Source: CAWVSB01 sp046710535
GTDB lineage: Bacteria > Pseudomonadota > Gammaproteobacteria > Pseudomonadales > CAWVSB01
Reading direction: 5' to 3'
DNA: 64,000 nt
NCBI GenBank assembly: GCA_046710535.1
Contig: JBKEHH010000003.1
Span: 248,001 to 312,000 of the forward strand
Positions 1 through 8,445 of the stretch are shown in pieces (the first letter of the stretch is position 1; each line of letters opens with the position of its first letter). Below the pieces are notes generated by a model, which saw only the letters and a list, made by a program, of their open reading frames with translations, was not told where the DNA came from and made no database searches. The position numbers and the translations under genes are program-made.

Positions 1-587
1 TCTGGGCGCACATGCTTAATGTAAGCGACAATACCCGCTAACAAACCGCCACCACCAACAGGTACAAAAACCGCATCTATAGGGCCGGGATGCTGCTTAA
101 GAATTTCCATGCCAATAGTGCCCTGGCCTGCAATTACCAACGGGTCGTCATAAGGATGTACATATACCATGCCTTTTTCTTCAACTAGCTTCGCTGCATG
201 GGCTGCCGCATCATCATAACTATCGCCAATCAAAATAATTTTAGCGCCATGGTTTCGCACCGCATCCACTTTTATACTGGGCGTGGTTTTGGGCATTACA
301 ATCGTCGCCTTAATGCCCAGCACTTTAGCTGACAAAGCCACGCCTTGCGCATGATTACCCGCCGAGGCGGCAATAATGCCTTTGGCTTTTTGTTCGTCAC
401 TAAGCTTTGAAATTTTGTTATACGCACCGCGCAGCTTAAACGAAAACACCGACTGCAAGTCTTCCCGCTTCAACAGCACTTTATTGTTAAGCCGCGCCGA
501 CAACATGGGCGCGAAATCTAATGGCGACTCAATCGCAACGTCATAAACATTGGTATCAAGTATTTCATTTATGTAGTTCTTTGGCAT
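1..587 (-). CDS. ilvA: Threonine ammonia-lyase, biosynthetic (N-terminal part)
   Basis: This is the first 195 codons of IlvA, read leftwards from ATG at 587; the rest lies beyond the window. The enzyme is PLP-dependent and converts threonine to 2-oxobutanoate, the first step of isoleucine synthesis. Visible motifs are SFKLRGAYN near residue 49, whose Lys51 is the PLP-binding lysine of the family, then SAGNHAQG, and the phosphate-binding glycine loop VGGGGLLAG near the window edge. The C-terminal ACT-like regulatory domain cannot be seen. The gene is divergent from rpiA, a pairing also found in Pseudomonas. The identification is secure; the partial state comes from the window edge only. Confidence 0.95.
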   Translation of the reverse strand, partial: MPKNYINEILDTNVYDVAIESPLDFAPMLSARLNNKVLLKREDLQSVFSFKLRGAYNKISKLSDEQKAKGIIAASAGNHAQGVALSAKVLGIKATIVMPKTTPSIKVDAVRNHGAKIILIGDSYDDAAAHAAKLVEEKGMVYVHPYDDPLVIAGQGTIGMEILKQHPGPIDAVFVPVGGGGLLAGIVAYIKHVRP

Positions 588-682
588 AATCTGCTCAGTA
601 AATAAATTCGATAACGGTCGATAGGTTTTAGTGGCTTTCAATAAAAATAGCGCTATTTGCTAAGTCTGCCATGTTAAACAAC

Positions 683-710
683 TTAACTCTTCCCCACCAG
701 ATGCTATGCT
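683..710 (+). promoter_or_regulatory. Possible sigma-70 promoter of rpiA
   Basis: TTAACT at 683-688 and TATGCT at 705-710 are separated by 16 bases and lie about 30 bases before the rpiA ATG. The match to the consensus is moderate, and the 152-base gap must also hold the ilvA promoter. Confidence 0.3.
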
Positions 711-739
711 AGTGTTTTTCAGCCAAACAGAGAATATTC

Positions 740-1414
740 ATGACTCAAGACGAACTTAAGCAAGCAGTGGCTCTAGCTGCCTTGGAATACATAAAACCGC
801 ACCTTGAGTCAGATATGATTATTGGCATTGGCACTGGCTCAACTGCTAATATGTTTATCGACCAACTGGCCACGGTAAAAACTCAATTTGAAGGCACCGT
901 TGCTAGCTCAGAAGCGTCTGCCCAACGGCTACGTAATCACGGCATCGCCGTATATGATTTAAACGCTGTCGACGGCATTGATTTTTACATTGACGGCGCC
1001 GATGAAGCAGATCATCAGCTTAATTTAATCAAAGGTGGCGGCGCTGCACTTACTCGCGAAAAAATTGTCGCCGCCGTTGCAGAAAAATTTATCTGCATTG
1101 CCGATGACAGCAAACTGGTTAGCGTTTTAGGTAAATTTCCGCTACCCGTTGAAGTAATCCCTATGGCGCGCAGCCATGTTGGCCGCGAAATCGTCAAGCT
1201 GGGCGGCGACCCAGTTTATAGAAAAGGCGTTATAACCGACAACGGCAATATTATTATTGATATCCATGACCTTGCCATCGCTACGCCCTTCGAGACTGAG
1301 TATGCCATTAACAACATTGTTGGCGTTGTCACCAATGGCTTATTTGCCGCCCGCTCAGCCGATGTATTTTTAATGGGCACCCAAGACGGTGTTAAAGAGC
1401 TAACCGCTAGTTAA
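740..1414 (+). CDS. rpiA: Ribose-5-phosphate isomerase A
   Basis: The 224-residue product interconverts ribose-5-phosphate and ribulose-5-phosphate in the cytosolic pentose phosphate pathway. Its length is typical of RpiA. The family blocks are present in order: the phosphate loop GIGTGST (29-35), DGADEAD (85-91) and KGGGAALTREK (98-108), which contains the catalytic glutamate (Glu107). The start at 740 precedes the conserved N-terminal helix directly. The gene is divergent from ilvA, as in Pseudomonas, and stands alone before the lipoprotein gene at 1544. Nothing unusual is seen. Confidence 0.97.
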   Translation: MTQDELKQAVALAALEYIKPHLESDMIIGIGTGSTANMFIDQLATVKTQFEGTVASSEASAQRLRNHGIAVYDLNAVDGIDFYIDGADEADHQLNLIKGGGAALTREKIVAAVAEKFICIADDSKLVSVLGKFPLPVEVIPMARSHVGREIVKLGGDPVYRKGVITDNGNIIIDIHDLAIATPFETEYAINNIVGVVTNGLFAARSADVFLMGTQDGVKELTAS

Positions 1415-1543
1415 CACCCACCAAGATGGCAACTAGCTCACAGTTATACTAAAAACATTTTAGCAAACCATTGCGGTTTATACGCATTGTTAGTATCGAC
1501 TGGCGGACTTAGCATTTGTATTAATCCCAACGAAAGCCGCGCC

Positions 1544-2008
1544 ATGATCAAGCTAGTCTCAACAATCGCAACAACGTTCGCTATTAGCCTAGCACTGGTC
1601 AGCTGCCAGCCCGAGCAAACGGTACAATCTTTAACTAAGAAAACACTAAGCGCAGCCTGTAATACCCAGTGGACGCTAAGCGCGTTAAATACTCCTGCTG
1701 GCACTTATTCGCTCACCGAATCAAATCGCCCAACATTTACCTGTGAATCCGACGGACGTATTAGCGGCAACGCTGGCGTGAATAGGTATTTTGGTACCTT
1801 TGTGATGATGAACAATGGCGCCATTGAATGGCCAAGTTCGCATATGGCCAGCACTATGATGACTGGGCCAGGAAAATTAATGCAACAAGAGAGAACCTAT
1901 TTAACGGCGCTTACCAAGACCAATCACATCGCCTCACTCGACAATAAACTGGTTTTATCTAACAAAGACCGCGCTATTTCAATCAGCTTTACTCATCTAC
2001 AAAAATAG
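1544..2008 (+). CDS. META/HslJ-like domain lipoprotein
   Basis: The 154-residue product, counted from ATG 1544, begins with a lipoprotein signal peptide ending in the lipobox LVSC, so it is probably lipidated at that Cys and anchored in an envelope membrane. An upstream in-frame ATG at 1487 would place 19 polar residues before the signal, so 1544 is preferred. The mature part has the pattern of META/HslJ domains: a Trp-containing first strand (TQWTLSAL), a F-C-E-S-D-G-R-ISGNAG-N-Y-G-F core and a later strand with MASTMMTGPG. HslJ relatives are envelope proteins linked to stress or drug tolerance; the role here is unknown. It is monocistronic. Confidence 0.75.
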   Translation: MIKLVSTIATTFAISLALVSCQPEQTVQSLTKKTLSAACNTQWTLSALNTPAGTYSLTESNRPTFTCESDGRISGNAGVNRYFGTFVMMNNGAIEWPSSHMASTMMTGPGKLMQQERTYLTALTKTNHIASLDNKLVLSNKDRAISISFTHLQK

Positions 2009-2033
2009 TAATACTGCTGTTACCGGCATAAAA

Positions 2034-2055
2034 AAAGGCCGTCAAAGCAGCCTTT
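2034..2055 (-). terminator. Rho-independent terminator of the cytochrome c gene at 2072
   Basis: On the minus strand AAAGGC and GCCTTT form a six-pair stem with a ten-base loop, followed by a run of T. It lies 17 bases after the stop codon of the minus-strand cytochrome gene. Confidence 0.7.
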
Positions 2056-2071
2056 AAAAATCCCGCCGTGT

Positions 2072-2488
2072 TTAACTAGCCTTCTCAATCATATAATCAA
2101 CAACCGATTTAACTTCATTGTCTGAACAGCTCATACAACCACCCTTCGCAGACATAGCGCCAATGCCGTTAATCGCATGGCCATATAAAATTTCAGCACC
2201 TTGGGTAATACGCGACGACCAGGCCGAAGCATCACCTAAAATGGGGGCACCAGCTGCGCCAGTCATATGACAAGCCATACAGGCTGCGTTATAAACTTCT
2301 TCAGCGCCACGGTCGCTAGCGCCACCAGCAACAGCAACAGTCGCTACCGCACATTCTCCGCCTTCAACACACACTGTTCCAGGAGAAGACAGGCGAGCAT
2401 CAATTTTATCGTCAACAATGCCGGCAATTGAAGTGGCCCCTAAAGACATGGCGCCAATGGCTACAAAAGCTAAAATAGTTTTCATCAT
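2072..2488 (-). CDS. Cytochrome c5 family protein
   Basis: The 138-residue periplasmic protein has a Sec signal peptide (about 1-22), a linker of about 40 residues, and a small class I cytochrome c domain. The heme is attached at CMACH (70-74). The C-terminal C-M-S-C pair (118-121) matches the second CxxC found in cytochrome c5. It resembles the cytochrome at 17664 closely in the heme region and the tail, but has a longer N-terminal part with two extra cysteines (40 and 46). It probably carries electrons between the bc1 complex and an oxidase. The gene stands alone and has its own terminator. Confidence 0.88.
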   Translation of the reverse strand: MMKTILAFVAIGAMSLGATSIAGIVDDKIDARLSSPGTVCVEGGECAVATVAVAGGASDRGAEEVYNAACMACHMTGAAGAPILGDASAWSSRITQGAEILYGHAINGIGAMSAKGGCMSCSDNEVKSVVDYMIEKAS

Positions 2489-2605
2489 AACAATCTCTTT
2501 TCTATCAATGCAGTTACGGGGTAGCCGTAAACTGTTAGCTAATTATAGCGATATTTAAAGTTAGGGGAAACAAATAAGCTTGGTCAGAAAGACTTTATAC
2601 AGAGT

Positions 2606-2794
2606 TTACTGATCCAGATACTCAAACTGAACGTCAGTATCTTCAACAGCAGGTAAAAGTTCTTGCTCGCCAGTGTCTACTGCCGCCTCCTCATCAACTG
2701 ATTCAAAGGCCATCTCTTCAGCCTCAGATGGCTTTGCTATTATCTCAGCCATCGACTCTTCAGTCATTTCGCTAATGGCTGGCTCATCATCCAT
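2606..2794 (-). pseudogene. Acidic C-terminal tail of an unknown protein, next to the truncated transporter
   Basis: A 62-codon minus-strand frame reads a strongly acidic sequence rich in Glu, Asp and Ala that ends in FEYLDQ. It overlaps the end of the T1SS transporter fragment in another frame. Upstream its frame closes with TGA inside transporter sequence. I read it as the 3' end of a second gene brought next to the transporter by a deletion; the acidic composition makes a chance frame less likely. No family is recognised, and no ribosome site is clear at its ATG. Confidence 0.35.
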
Positions 2795-3381
2795 AAAGTT
2801 TCAAACGCGTTATTAGGCACCACGCGGTTATAAACATTCATCGTAAATAACGGCATTGCTAAGGCAAACAAGTTGATCAAAAAGGCCGCCAGCAACACAT
2901 CACGATAAAGCGGCAGATTTTCTTTTAGCGCGCCCCAAAACCAATGCCCGGTTTTCTCATAGCGAATTTCTGGCGCTCTGGCATCAAAATTAAACCGAGG
3001 ACGAGTCAAAATAGCCACGCCACTATAGCGGTCATAAACCTCCATCGCTGGAACTTCAATTTCCACTTCACTCAAATCGGGGTAAATAATTTTCGCCAGC
3101 TCATTATCAGCCGACCAGCCCATTAGCAAACAGGCCTGATCATCTTCCATTAATAATACAGCAGGGAGCAACGCGTTATGCAAAGACTCCAATGGCTTAC
3201 GGATCATTTTACTGACCATATTGGCGCGTTTTGCCGCCCGCTCAAACAGCGAAGGTGTCAGCCTGCCCTCAAACGGCAGACCCGCCACTAAAGCCTCTCG
3301 AGTAGTCGAATTACCATGGTGACGACACACCGATAACAAACACTCAAGCAGCAAATCAGTTTCTGAAATCTCAATAGCCAT
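2764..3381 (-). pseudogene. Type I secretion ABC transporter, truncated N-terminal fragment (LapB/RtxB-like)
   Basis: From ATG 3381 about 196 residues match the start of LapB-type type I secretion ATPases. They cover the inactive C39-peptidase-like domain (about 1-130, without a catalytic Cys before the His) and the entry into the membrane domain, with VLLAAFLINLFALAMPLF and the family motif MNVYNRVVPN. Homology ends at ETLW, and a short foreign tail stops at 2764. Most of the membrane domain and the whole ATPase domain are missing, so the fragment cannot export anything. No HlyD or TolC partner is nearby. An in-frame extension back to 3564 is not conserved and is left out. Confidence 0.75.
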
Positions 3382-3691
3382 TAAGCTCCATCTCAATTGG
3401 TTTTTATTATGCAAAATACAAGTGTTATTTATATCATAGACAGGCCAATAACACAGCATTACAGATTTAAGAAACCACACTAAGTTACTGATAGCAAAAC
3501 AAATTTGAACGAGGTCGCAGGCGTGCACTAACAATATTTCGACTGATAAAATTATGCTTCGCAATTATCTCAAACAGTCACGATAAAAAACACTCGAAGT
3601 TCAGTCGGCTAGAGCGGCTGCCTCACCAGGAGGTCATGGTAAAATCTAGGGCTGAAAGCAACGGTCATAGAATGCTAATCTTGCTTACTAC
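3382..3691. other. Non-coding stretch between the T1SS fragment and tRNA-Arg
   Basis: This AT-rich stretch of 310 bases holds no convincing gene. Positions 3598 to about 3650 resemble the D-arm and following part of a tRNA without acceptor stem or T-arm (see findings). It also must contain the promoter of tRNA-Arg. Confidence 0.5.
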
Positions 3692-3766
3692 GCACCCTTA
3701 GCTCAGCTGGATAGAGCGTCGCCCTCCGGAGGCGAAGGCCAGAGGTTCGAACTCTAGGGTGCACCA
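3692..3766 (+). tRNA. tRNA-Arg (anticodon CCG)
   Basis: The acceptor stem GCACCCT/AGGGTGC pairs fully. The D-arm has GCTC/GAGC, the anticodon stem TCGCC/GGCGA encloses the loop CTCCGGA with anticodon CCG at 3726-3728, and the T-arm holds GGTTCGAACT. Discriminator A and an encoded CCA (3764-3766) complete it. It reads the Arg codon CGG. Confidence 0.97.
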
Positions 3767-3818
3767 TTTTACTGAAATCGAACTTAACCTCAACACCCTT
3801 TTTGGCGACAGAAATTAG

Positions 3819-3992
3819 CCTGATTCCTATCTACGATACGTAGCACTCAGAGAGCTTCATCACTTTCTTAAAGCTGAGCCCTACCCTACAATCGCGGTTC
3901 GTAAAAACAAGAACCAACAAGCTGTTAATGATTTAAATATTGGACTCGCCGCCACTATAGATTACCTTTTCAGCTATAAGGCATCAGCATAA
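3819..3992 (+). pseudogene. C-terminal remnant of an unrecognised protein
   Basis: An open frame of 57 codons without any start codon runs from just after a TAG (3816) to a TAA (3990). The translation has normal protein composition, for example ELHHFLKAEPYPTIAVRKNK followed by NDLNIGLAATIDYLF, which looks more like real coding sequence than chance. It sits 53 bases after tRNA-Arg, a common place for integrase or island remnants, but I cannot match it to an integrase or any other family. Treat it as a weak call. Confidence 0.3.
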
Positions 3993-4795
3993 AATATCTC
4001 CATTAAAACAGAAAAATTGAACACTAGGTTTTCTACAAGCAGTCGTATGTTTTTACACTTATGACGCTTTATTTCTATTCGAAAGATTGATGGCCTGTTA
4101 GTACTGTAATGCCTACAGCTTTTATCGTCACATCTTTTTTATATTTAGACATCACGAACATAGGCTCACTTTAACCATGCTTAAAATGTAAGAGTGCCGG
4201 ATAACATCTAGCCCTAATTATGTAGCCATAGAATGAAATAAGAACACTGCAACATTGGGCTTATTTCCTCCAAACCAATTTAACAAAATAGCTACAAGGC
4301 AATTAAACCAAGCAGCGTTTAGGCAAATAATAGGGTTTTCTTAAGTAAAGCATGCCTTTTTACGAGATGTAATTCCATCATGAATGCATATGCGCCCACG
4401 ACTCTCTATCTGACCACCTCCCCTGCGTTTTCCACCGCAAGGAAACCGATGCTGTGAGCCTGCCTGAGAAGCAACGAGTGTCAACAAATACTGTTTTTGC
4501 GCGCAACATATATCCCAAATTCAATTATAGAATTGGGCCTTCCAACTTGATTAAATGCTTTTGAAAAAAATAAGTTTGATGCTAAATATTCCTCATTTTT
4601 ATTCCTATCAATATATTCGTTACCAAATTATCATGCTCAAAATATCTTCCTGAAATGTTTTAAAAATCCTATTAGTTACCTATATTATCGCAAGGTTTTA
4701 ATGCTGAATCCCGCTTATAACTATTATTATGAGCCTATAAATATTTCTATTTAACGCTCTTATCTCCAATGGACTAGCTCGAGTGGATCAGCGAA
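3993..4795. other. Gene-free AT-rich stretch
   Basis: About 800 bases have stops in all frames and no recognisable RNA gene. Together with the remnants to its left it looks like decayed sequence at the downstream end of the glycan gene cluster. No repeats or mobile-element ends were seen by eye. Confidence 0.5.
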
Positions 4796-5974
4796 TTATT
4801 CTTTCGCCGCTAGCTTTCGATACAACTTAGCGTAGGACTCGCCAAGTATCCGCCCGGTAAACAATTTTTCATAACGCCGCCTAGCTGCTTGCCCCATCTT
4901 ATGCGCTAGCTCAGGGTCACCATCGAGCTGTAGCATCGCGTGAGCCAACCCACGAGCCGACTGGGCATCAACTTTTATGCCCGTAACTCCGTCTTCATTC
5001 ACGTAGTTAACACCAGTATCAAGCTCCGCGGTAATCAACGGCTTGCAATAAAACATACCTTCCAATAGCGAAACGCCAAAAGCCTCTGATCTAACATATG
5101 ATGGCAATACCATCGCACGACTCAAGCTAATCAAGGCAATCTTATCGTCATCAGTAATTCGCCCCAATAGGCGAACGTTTTGCGCTCCCAACAATTCCTT
5201 TTGCTGCTGGAGATCCTCCCATTCAGACCCTGCGCCAGCAATAACAACATTTAAACCGGATAAAGCCGCCGCCCTGATTAAAACATCTAAGCCTTTGTAA
5301 TAACGTAGTACCCCAATAAAAAAGAAAAATCCCTCTCCTAACTTTTCTCGCCACAAATCTACTACTTCTTTATCGGGCTGCTCCGGAAGGGTATCTTCAG
5401 ACAAGCCAAGGGGAATCACCTCAACTTTTGGTCGATACTTTTGCAATACGGGACTTGAATCAAGATATGCCGGTGACGTTGCTACTATCGCATCAACATC
5501 ACCTAAAAATGCAGCCTTCATAGGCTGATATAACTTAAGTAAAAACTGCTGACGGATAATATCCGAATGGTATGTAACAATCGTTTTTTTTCTAGACCTT
5601 TTAACTAGCATGAAATGTAAAACGTCTTGAAATGGCCAAGGATAGTGATAGTGAACTAGATCAGCCCATTCAATTAATTCTGTTAGTAACTGAAAACCCC
5701 CTTTATAAATATTGCACGATGCAATTTCCATAAGCTCGGGAACTTGGTAGACAGCTATCCCATCCACAGTTATTTTTTTAGCTTCGCCAATACTATTGGA
5801 TGGAACTATAATTCTCGTTTCTATACCAAACTCGATACTACTTATGGCGATTTGGCGGATAACTTCTTCTACCCCGCCTTGAGAGTCCGGGTAAAAGGTC
5901 CTATAAAGCTGAAGAACTTTGATTTTCTCGCCGAAACTCGCTGCAGTTTTTTGATTGCTCACCATAACTTCCAT
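4796..5974 (-). CDS. Glycosyltransferase family 4
   Basis: The 392-residue protein has the two-domain GT-B layout of GT4 enzymes. The N-terminal acceptor domain opens with KVLQLYRTFYPDSQGGVEEV, whose GG loop is typical. The C-terminal nucleotide-sugar domain has FFFIGVLRYYKGLDVLI (the conserved G-R-x3-KG region) and EAFGVSLLEGMFYCKPLI, the E-x7-E motif that binds the nucleotide sugar. It probably acts at the cytoplasmic face of the inner membrane, adding a hexose to a growing surface glycan; donor and acceptor are unknown. It is the last gene of its run and overlaps the family 2 transferase by 16 bases, so the two are probably translated together. An internal ATG at 5965 is also possible. Confidence 0.85.
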   Translation of the reverse strand: MEVMVSNQKTAASFGEKIKVLQLYRTFYPDSQGGVEEVIRQIAISSIEFGIETRIIVPSNSIGEAKKITVDGIAVYQVPELMEIASCNIYKGGFQLLTELIEWADLVHYHYPWPFQDVLHFMLVKRSRKKTIVTYHSDIIRQQFLLKLYQPMKAAFLGDVDAIVATSPAYLDSSPVLQKYRPKVEVIPLGLSEDTLPEQPDKEVVDLWREKLGEGFFFFIGVLRYYKGLDVLIRAAALSGLNVVIAGAGSEWEDLQQQKELLGAQNVRLLGRITDDDKIALISLSRAMVLPSYVRSEAFGVSLLEGMFYCKPLITAELDTGVNYVNEDGVTGIKVDAQSARGLAHAMLQLDGDPELAHKMGQAARRRYEKLFTGRILGESYAKLYRKLAAKE

Positions 5975-6786
5975 CCATAACGACGGAAAAATTTTACAGC
6001 TGAAATAGTAAATAACAAGTGATGCTTTAGACTTTTATTACCCGTATGGCCTCCCATATGAGTGATCCTAACTTCTGGTACATAGGCTATTTTGGCATAT
6101 TGTGAAGTACGGATAGAAAAGTCAAAGTCTTCAAAATATACAAAAAAGTAATCATCAAACCCATGCAGCTTTTGGAACAAATACGTTCTTATTAGCAGAA
6201 AACACCCTCCTGCCAACTGCACATCCTTATTAGCACCGCCGCGAAGATGGACGCATCTATAGCGTGCCAATCTCTTAGAAAACCATTTAGATAATATTGG
6301 AACTTCAACATAGCGAAGGAGCAAGGTAAAATAATCAGGATAAGTTTTAATTACATGGGCGAACTCGAAAGCGGTACCCATTATTCTCGGAGAGACCATA
6401 CCGACATCGTTATTTTTTTCCAAATATTCTATGGCTCGACATAAAGCATATTGTTCTAGCATAACGTCAGGGTTTACAACAAGATGGAATTCAGAATCTA
6501 GCTTATCCAAAACCAAGTTATTCCCGTGGCCAAATCCCAAGTTTTTGGAGGCTCTGACTATATGAATAGAAAGATAATCCGTGTTAAAAAAAGCATAACA
6601 AAGTATTTCTAAACGCCAGAAATAGTCGTCATCCTCACTATTATCAACTATAAAATATTCACATCTATACCCGTGCTCAGAAAAAAGCTTGGCCGCAGCA
6701 GCCTCTAATGACAATAGTAGCGGCCTAATCAGGGCTAAATCTGAAAAATATGTAACAGTTACCGCCGAAACTTTTCTGCCCTGCAT
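5959..6786 (-). CDS. Glycosyltransferase family 2, rhamnosyltransferase-like
   Basis: The product has about 275 residues and a GT-A fold. VSAVTVTYF at the start, EYFIVDNSEDD, the ASKNLGFGHGNN block and HLVVNPDVML (the DxD-equivalent NPD) follow the pattern of the WbbL/RfbN-type rhamnosyltransferase group. The later FEDFDFSIR segment matches the ED acceptor-site motif. With rmlBACD just upstream on the same strand, transfer of dTDP-rhamnose to a surface glycan is likely but not proven. ATG 6786 is chosen; a GTG one codon earlier is possible. It overlaps the next transferase. Confidence 0.82.
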   Translation of the reverse strand: MQGRKVSAVTVTYFSDLALIRPLLLSLEAAAAKLFSEHGYRCEYFIVDNSEDDDYFWRLEILCYAFFNTDYLSIHIVRASKNLGFGHGNNLVLDKLDSEFHLVVNPDVMLEQYALCRAIEYLEKNNDVGMVSPRIMGTAFEFAHVIKTYPDYFTLLLRYVEVPILSKWFSKRLARYRCVHLRGGANKDVQLAGGCFLLIRTYLFQKLHGFDDYFFVYFEDFDFSIRTSQYAKIAYVPEVRITHMGGHTGNKSLKHHLLFTISAVKFFRRYGWKLW

Positions 6787-6863
6787 CACTAATCAAACCT
6801 ATTTTTTAGAGAAACTGTAACCATATGATAGTAGCAGCCTAAATAAGCTAACACGACGCAATA

Positions 6864-6893
6864 ATTATACTTTTGCCAGCTCTCACCAACTAC
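6864..6893 (-). promoter_or_regulatory. Possible promoter of the two glycosyltransferase genes
   Basis: On the minus strand a perfect TATAAT (6869-6864) lies about 78 bases before the transferase start. An 18-base spacer separates it from the weak -35 GTAGTT (6893-6888). The 238-base gap after rmlD makes a separate promoter plausible. Confidence 0.3.
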
Positions 6894-7024
6894 CTTATCG
6901 TTTTTAACTCTTATTAAGCAGTAACATTTCCTCTGAACAAAACTCCATTATGAAGAGGCTATGAAAAACCACTCGAAAAATAAGCTAATGGCAAAAGATT
7001 CAGCACCGACTAAGCTATAGCCTA

Positions 7025-7906
7025 TTATGCATGACTAACGCGATGCAGCAGTTCATCAAGGTCTATCTGCCAATGTTGTATAGGGAATATCGATTTTTCC
7101 CCCGCAGAAAGCTTGGAGTTTTGAGGACGCTTTACTGGCGTTGGAAAGCCCGAAGACGGAATAGGATTTAGCGCTGGGCTATGATCTGTCACACCAAAAT
7201 GAGCCGCTCTAGAAAAAATGCGTTGCGCAAACTCATACCAAGTTACTCCAGGGCTAGACTCCAAATGAAACGATCCATAAAAGCTATCTTGATTTAAGAT
7301 ATACCTAAGTATCTCTCGAGCAATTGCTGTTGCGGAAGTTGGCGCCCCAAACTGATCATCTACAACATTTAATTCATCACGCTCTTTCGCTAATCGAAGC
7401 ATCGTCTTAACAAAATTATTGCCATGGAGGCCAAATACCCAGCTCACTCGAAGGATAATATGCTTATCCCAGGTTGCCCTAAGCACTTCCTCTCCAGCGT
7501 ATTTCGAGGCGCCATAAACTCCAATTGGATTAGGAATGTCAGATTCCAAATAGGCGGATTCTTTGGTTCCATCAAACACATAATCTGTAGATATATGTAT
7601 TAATGGAATATTTTGAGCCTTACAAGCAAATGCTAAATTTTCTACGCCGTCACGGTTAACCGCATAAGCAAGATCAATCTCATCTTCAGCCTTATCGACT
7701 GCAGTATAAGCTGCAGCATTAATAACAACCGTGGGCTTATTTTCTAACACAGCCTGTAACACTGCACTTCGATCGGTGATATCAAGCTCTGCCGACCCAA
7801 CGCTGACAGCATCAAGCCCTTGCTGCTCAGCCTGCTCAACTAGCTCTCGCCCGACTTGGCCATTTTTACCAATAATAAATATTCTTTGAGGCCTACTATC
7901 GCTCAC
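7025..7906 (-). CDS. rmlD: dTDP-4-dehydrorhamnose reductase
   Basis: The 293-residue NADPH-dependent enzyme does the last step of dTDP-L-rhamnose synthesis. It is an extended short-chain dehydrogenase, with the nucleotide loop GKNGQVGRELV near residue 13, NAAAYTAVDKAE, and the catalytic Tyr and Lys in YGASKYAGE. It starts with GTG (7906-7904), whose GTGA overlaps the TGA of rmlC, so the two are translationally coupled. It ends the rmlBACD run. Length and motifs are normal. Confidence 0.95.
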   Translation of the reverse strand: MSDSRPQRIFIIGKNGQVGRELVEQAEQQGLDAVSVGSAELDITDRSAVLQAVLENKPTVVINAAAYTAVDKAEDEIDLAYAVNRDGVENLAFACKAQNIPLIHISTDYVFDGTKESAYLESDIPNPIGVYGASKYAGEEVLRATWDKHIILRVSWVFGLHGNNFVKTMLRLAKERDELNVVDDQFGAPTSATAIAREILRYILNQDSFYGSFHLESSPGVTWYEFAQRIFSRAAHFGVTDHSPALNPIPSSGFPTPVKRPQNSKLSAGEKSIFPIQHWQIDLDELLHRVSHA

Positions 7907-8445
7907 GCAAATACCTCTGCGTTCGTCAATGTTTTAGCAGCTGCATCTTTAGCAGACAATTCTGGAACACCATCTAGCGGCCACTGAATATTTAACTCAA
8001 GGTCGCTCCATAAGAGGGACCGATCATGCTCAGGCGCATAATATTCAGTGCATTTGTAAACGAACTCAGCCATATCACTCAGCACTAAAAAACCATGAGC
8101 AAACCCCGGCGGCACCCAAAATATTTTCTTATTTTCTGCAGAGAGATGAATACCGACATGCTTGCCAAATGTTGGCGAGCTTTTACGTAGGTCTACCGCC
8201 ACATCATATACCTCACCGGTGGTAACTCGCACTAGCTTTCCTTGCGGCTGTCGAATTTGATAATGTAAGCCGCGCAACACGCCTTTTGATGACGAGCTGT
8301 GATTATCTTGCACAAAGTGCACATTCAAACCAAGATCATCAAACTGAGACTGGCGGAATGTTTCCACAAAAAAACCTCTTTCATCGCCAAAAACCTTGGG
8401 CTCTAAGATTTTCACATCTGGTATGGCGGTATCAATAATATTCAT
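7903..8445 (-). CDS. rmlC: dTDP-4-dehydrorhamnose 3,5-epimerase
   Basis: The 180-residue cupin-fold enzyme epimerises the 4-keto-6-deoxy sugar at C3 and C5. Family motifs are present: FGDERGFFVETFR, QDNHSSSSKGVLRGLHYQ, which contains the catalytic His, and FWVPPGFAHGF. The start ATG at 8445 overlaps the TAA of rmlA by one base (TAATG), and the end overlaps rmlD. The usual length for RmlC is about 180. Confidence 0.96.
   Translation of the reverse strand: MNIIDTAIPDVKILEPKVFGDERGFFVETFRQSQFDDLGLNVHFVQDNHSSSSKGVLRGLHYQIRQPQGKLVRVTTGEVYDVAVDLRKSSPTFGKHVGIHLSAENKKIFWVPPGFAHGFLVLSDMAEFVYKCTEYYAPEHDRSLLWSDLELNIQWPLDGVPELSAKDAAAKTLTNAEVFA

Noticed and set aside
1015..1197. Minus-strand open frame inside rpiA, and similar antisense frames inside most other genes
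   Set aside because: They mirror the codon structure of the real gene on the other strand and have no ribosome sites or recognisable domains.
2764..3564. Long N-terminal extension of the T1SS fragment up to 3564
   Set aside because: The first 61 codons are rich in Cys and hydrophobic residues unlike the family, and the conserved start is MAIEI at 3381.
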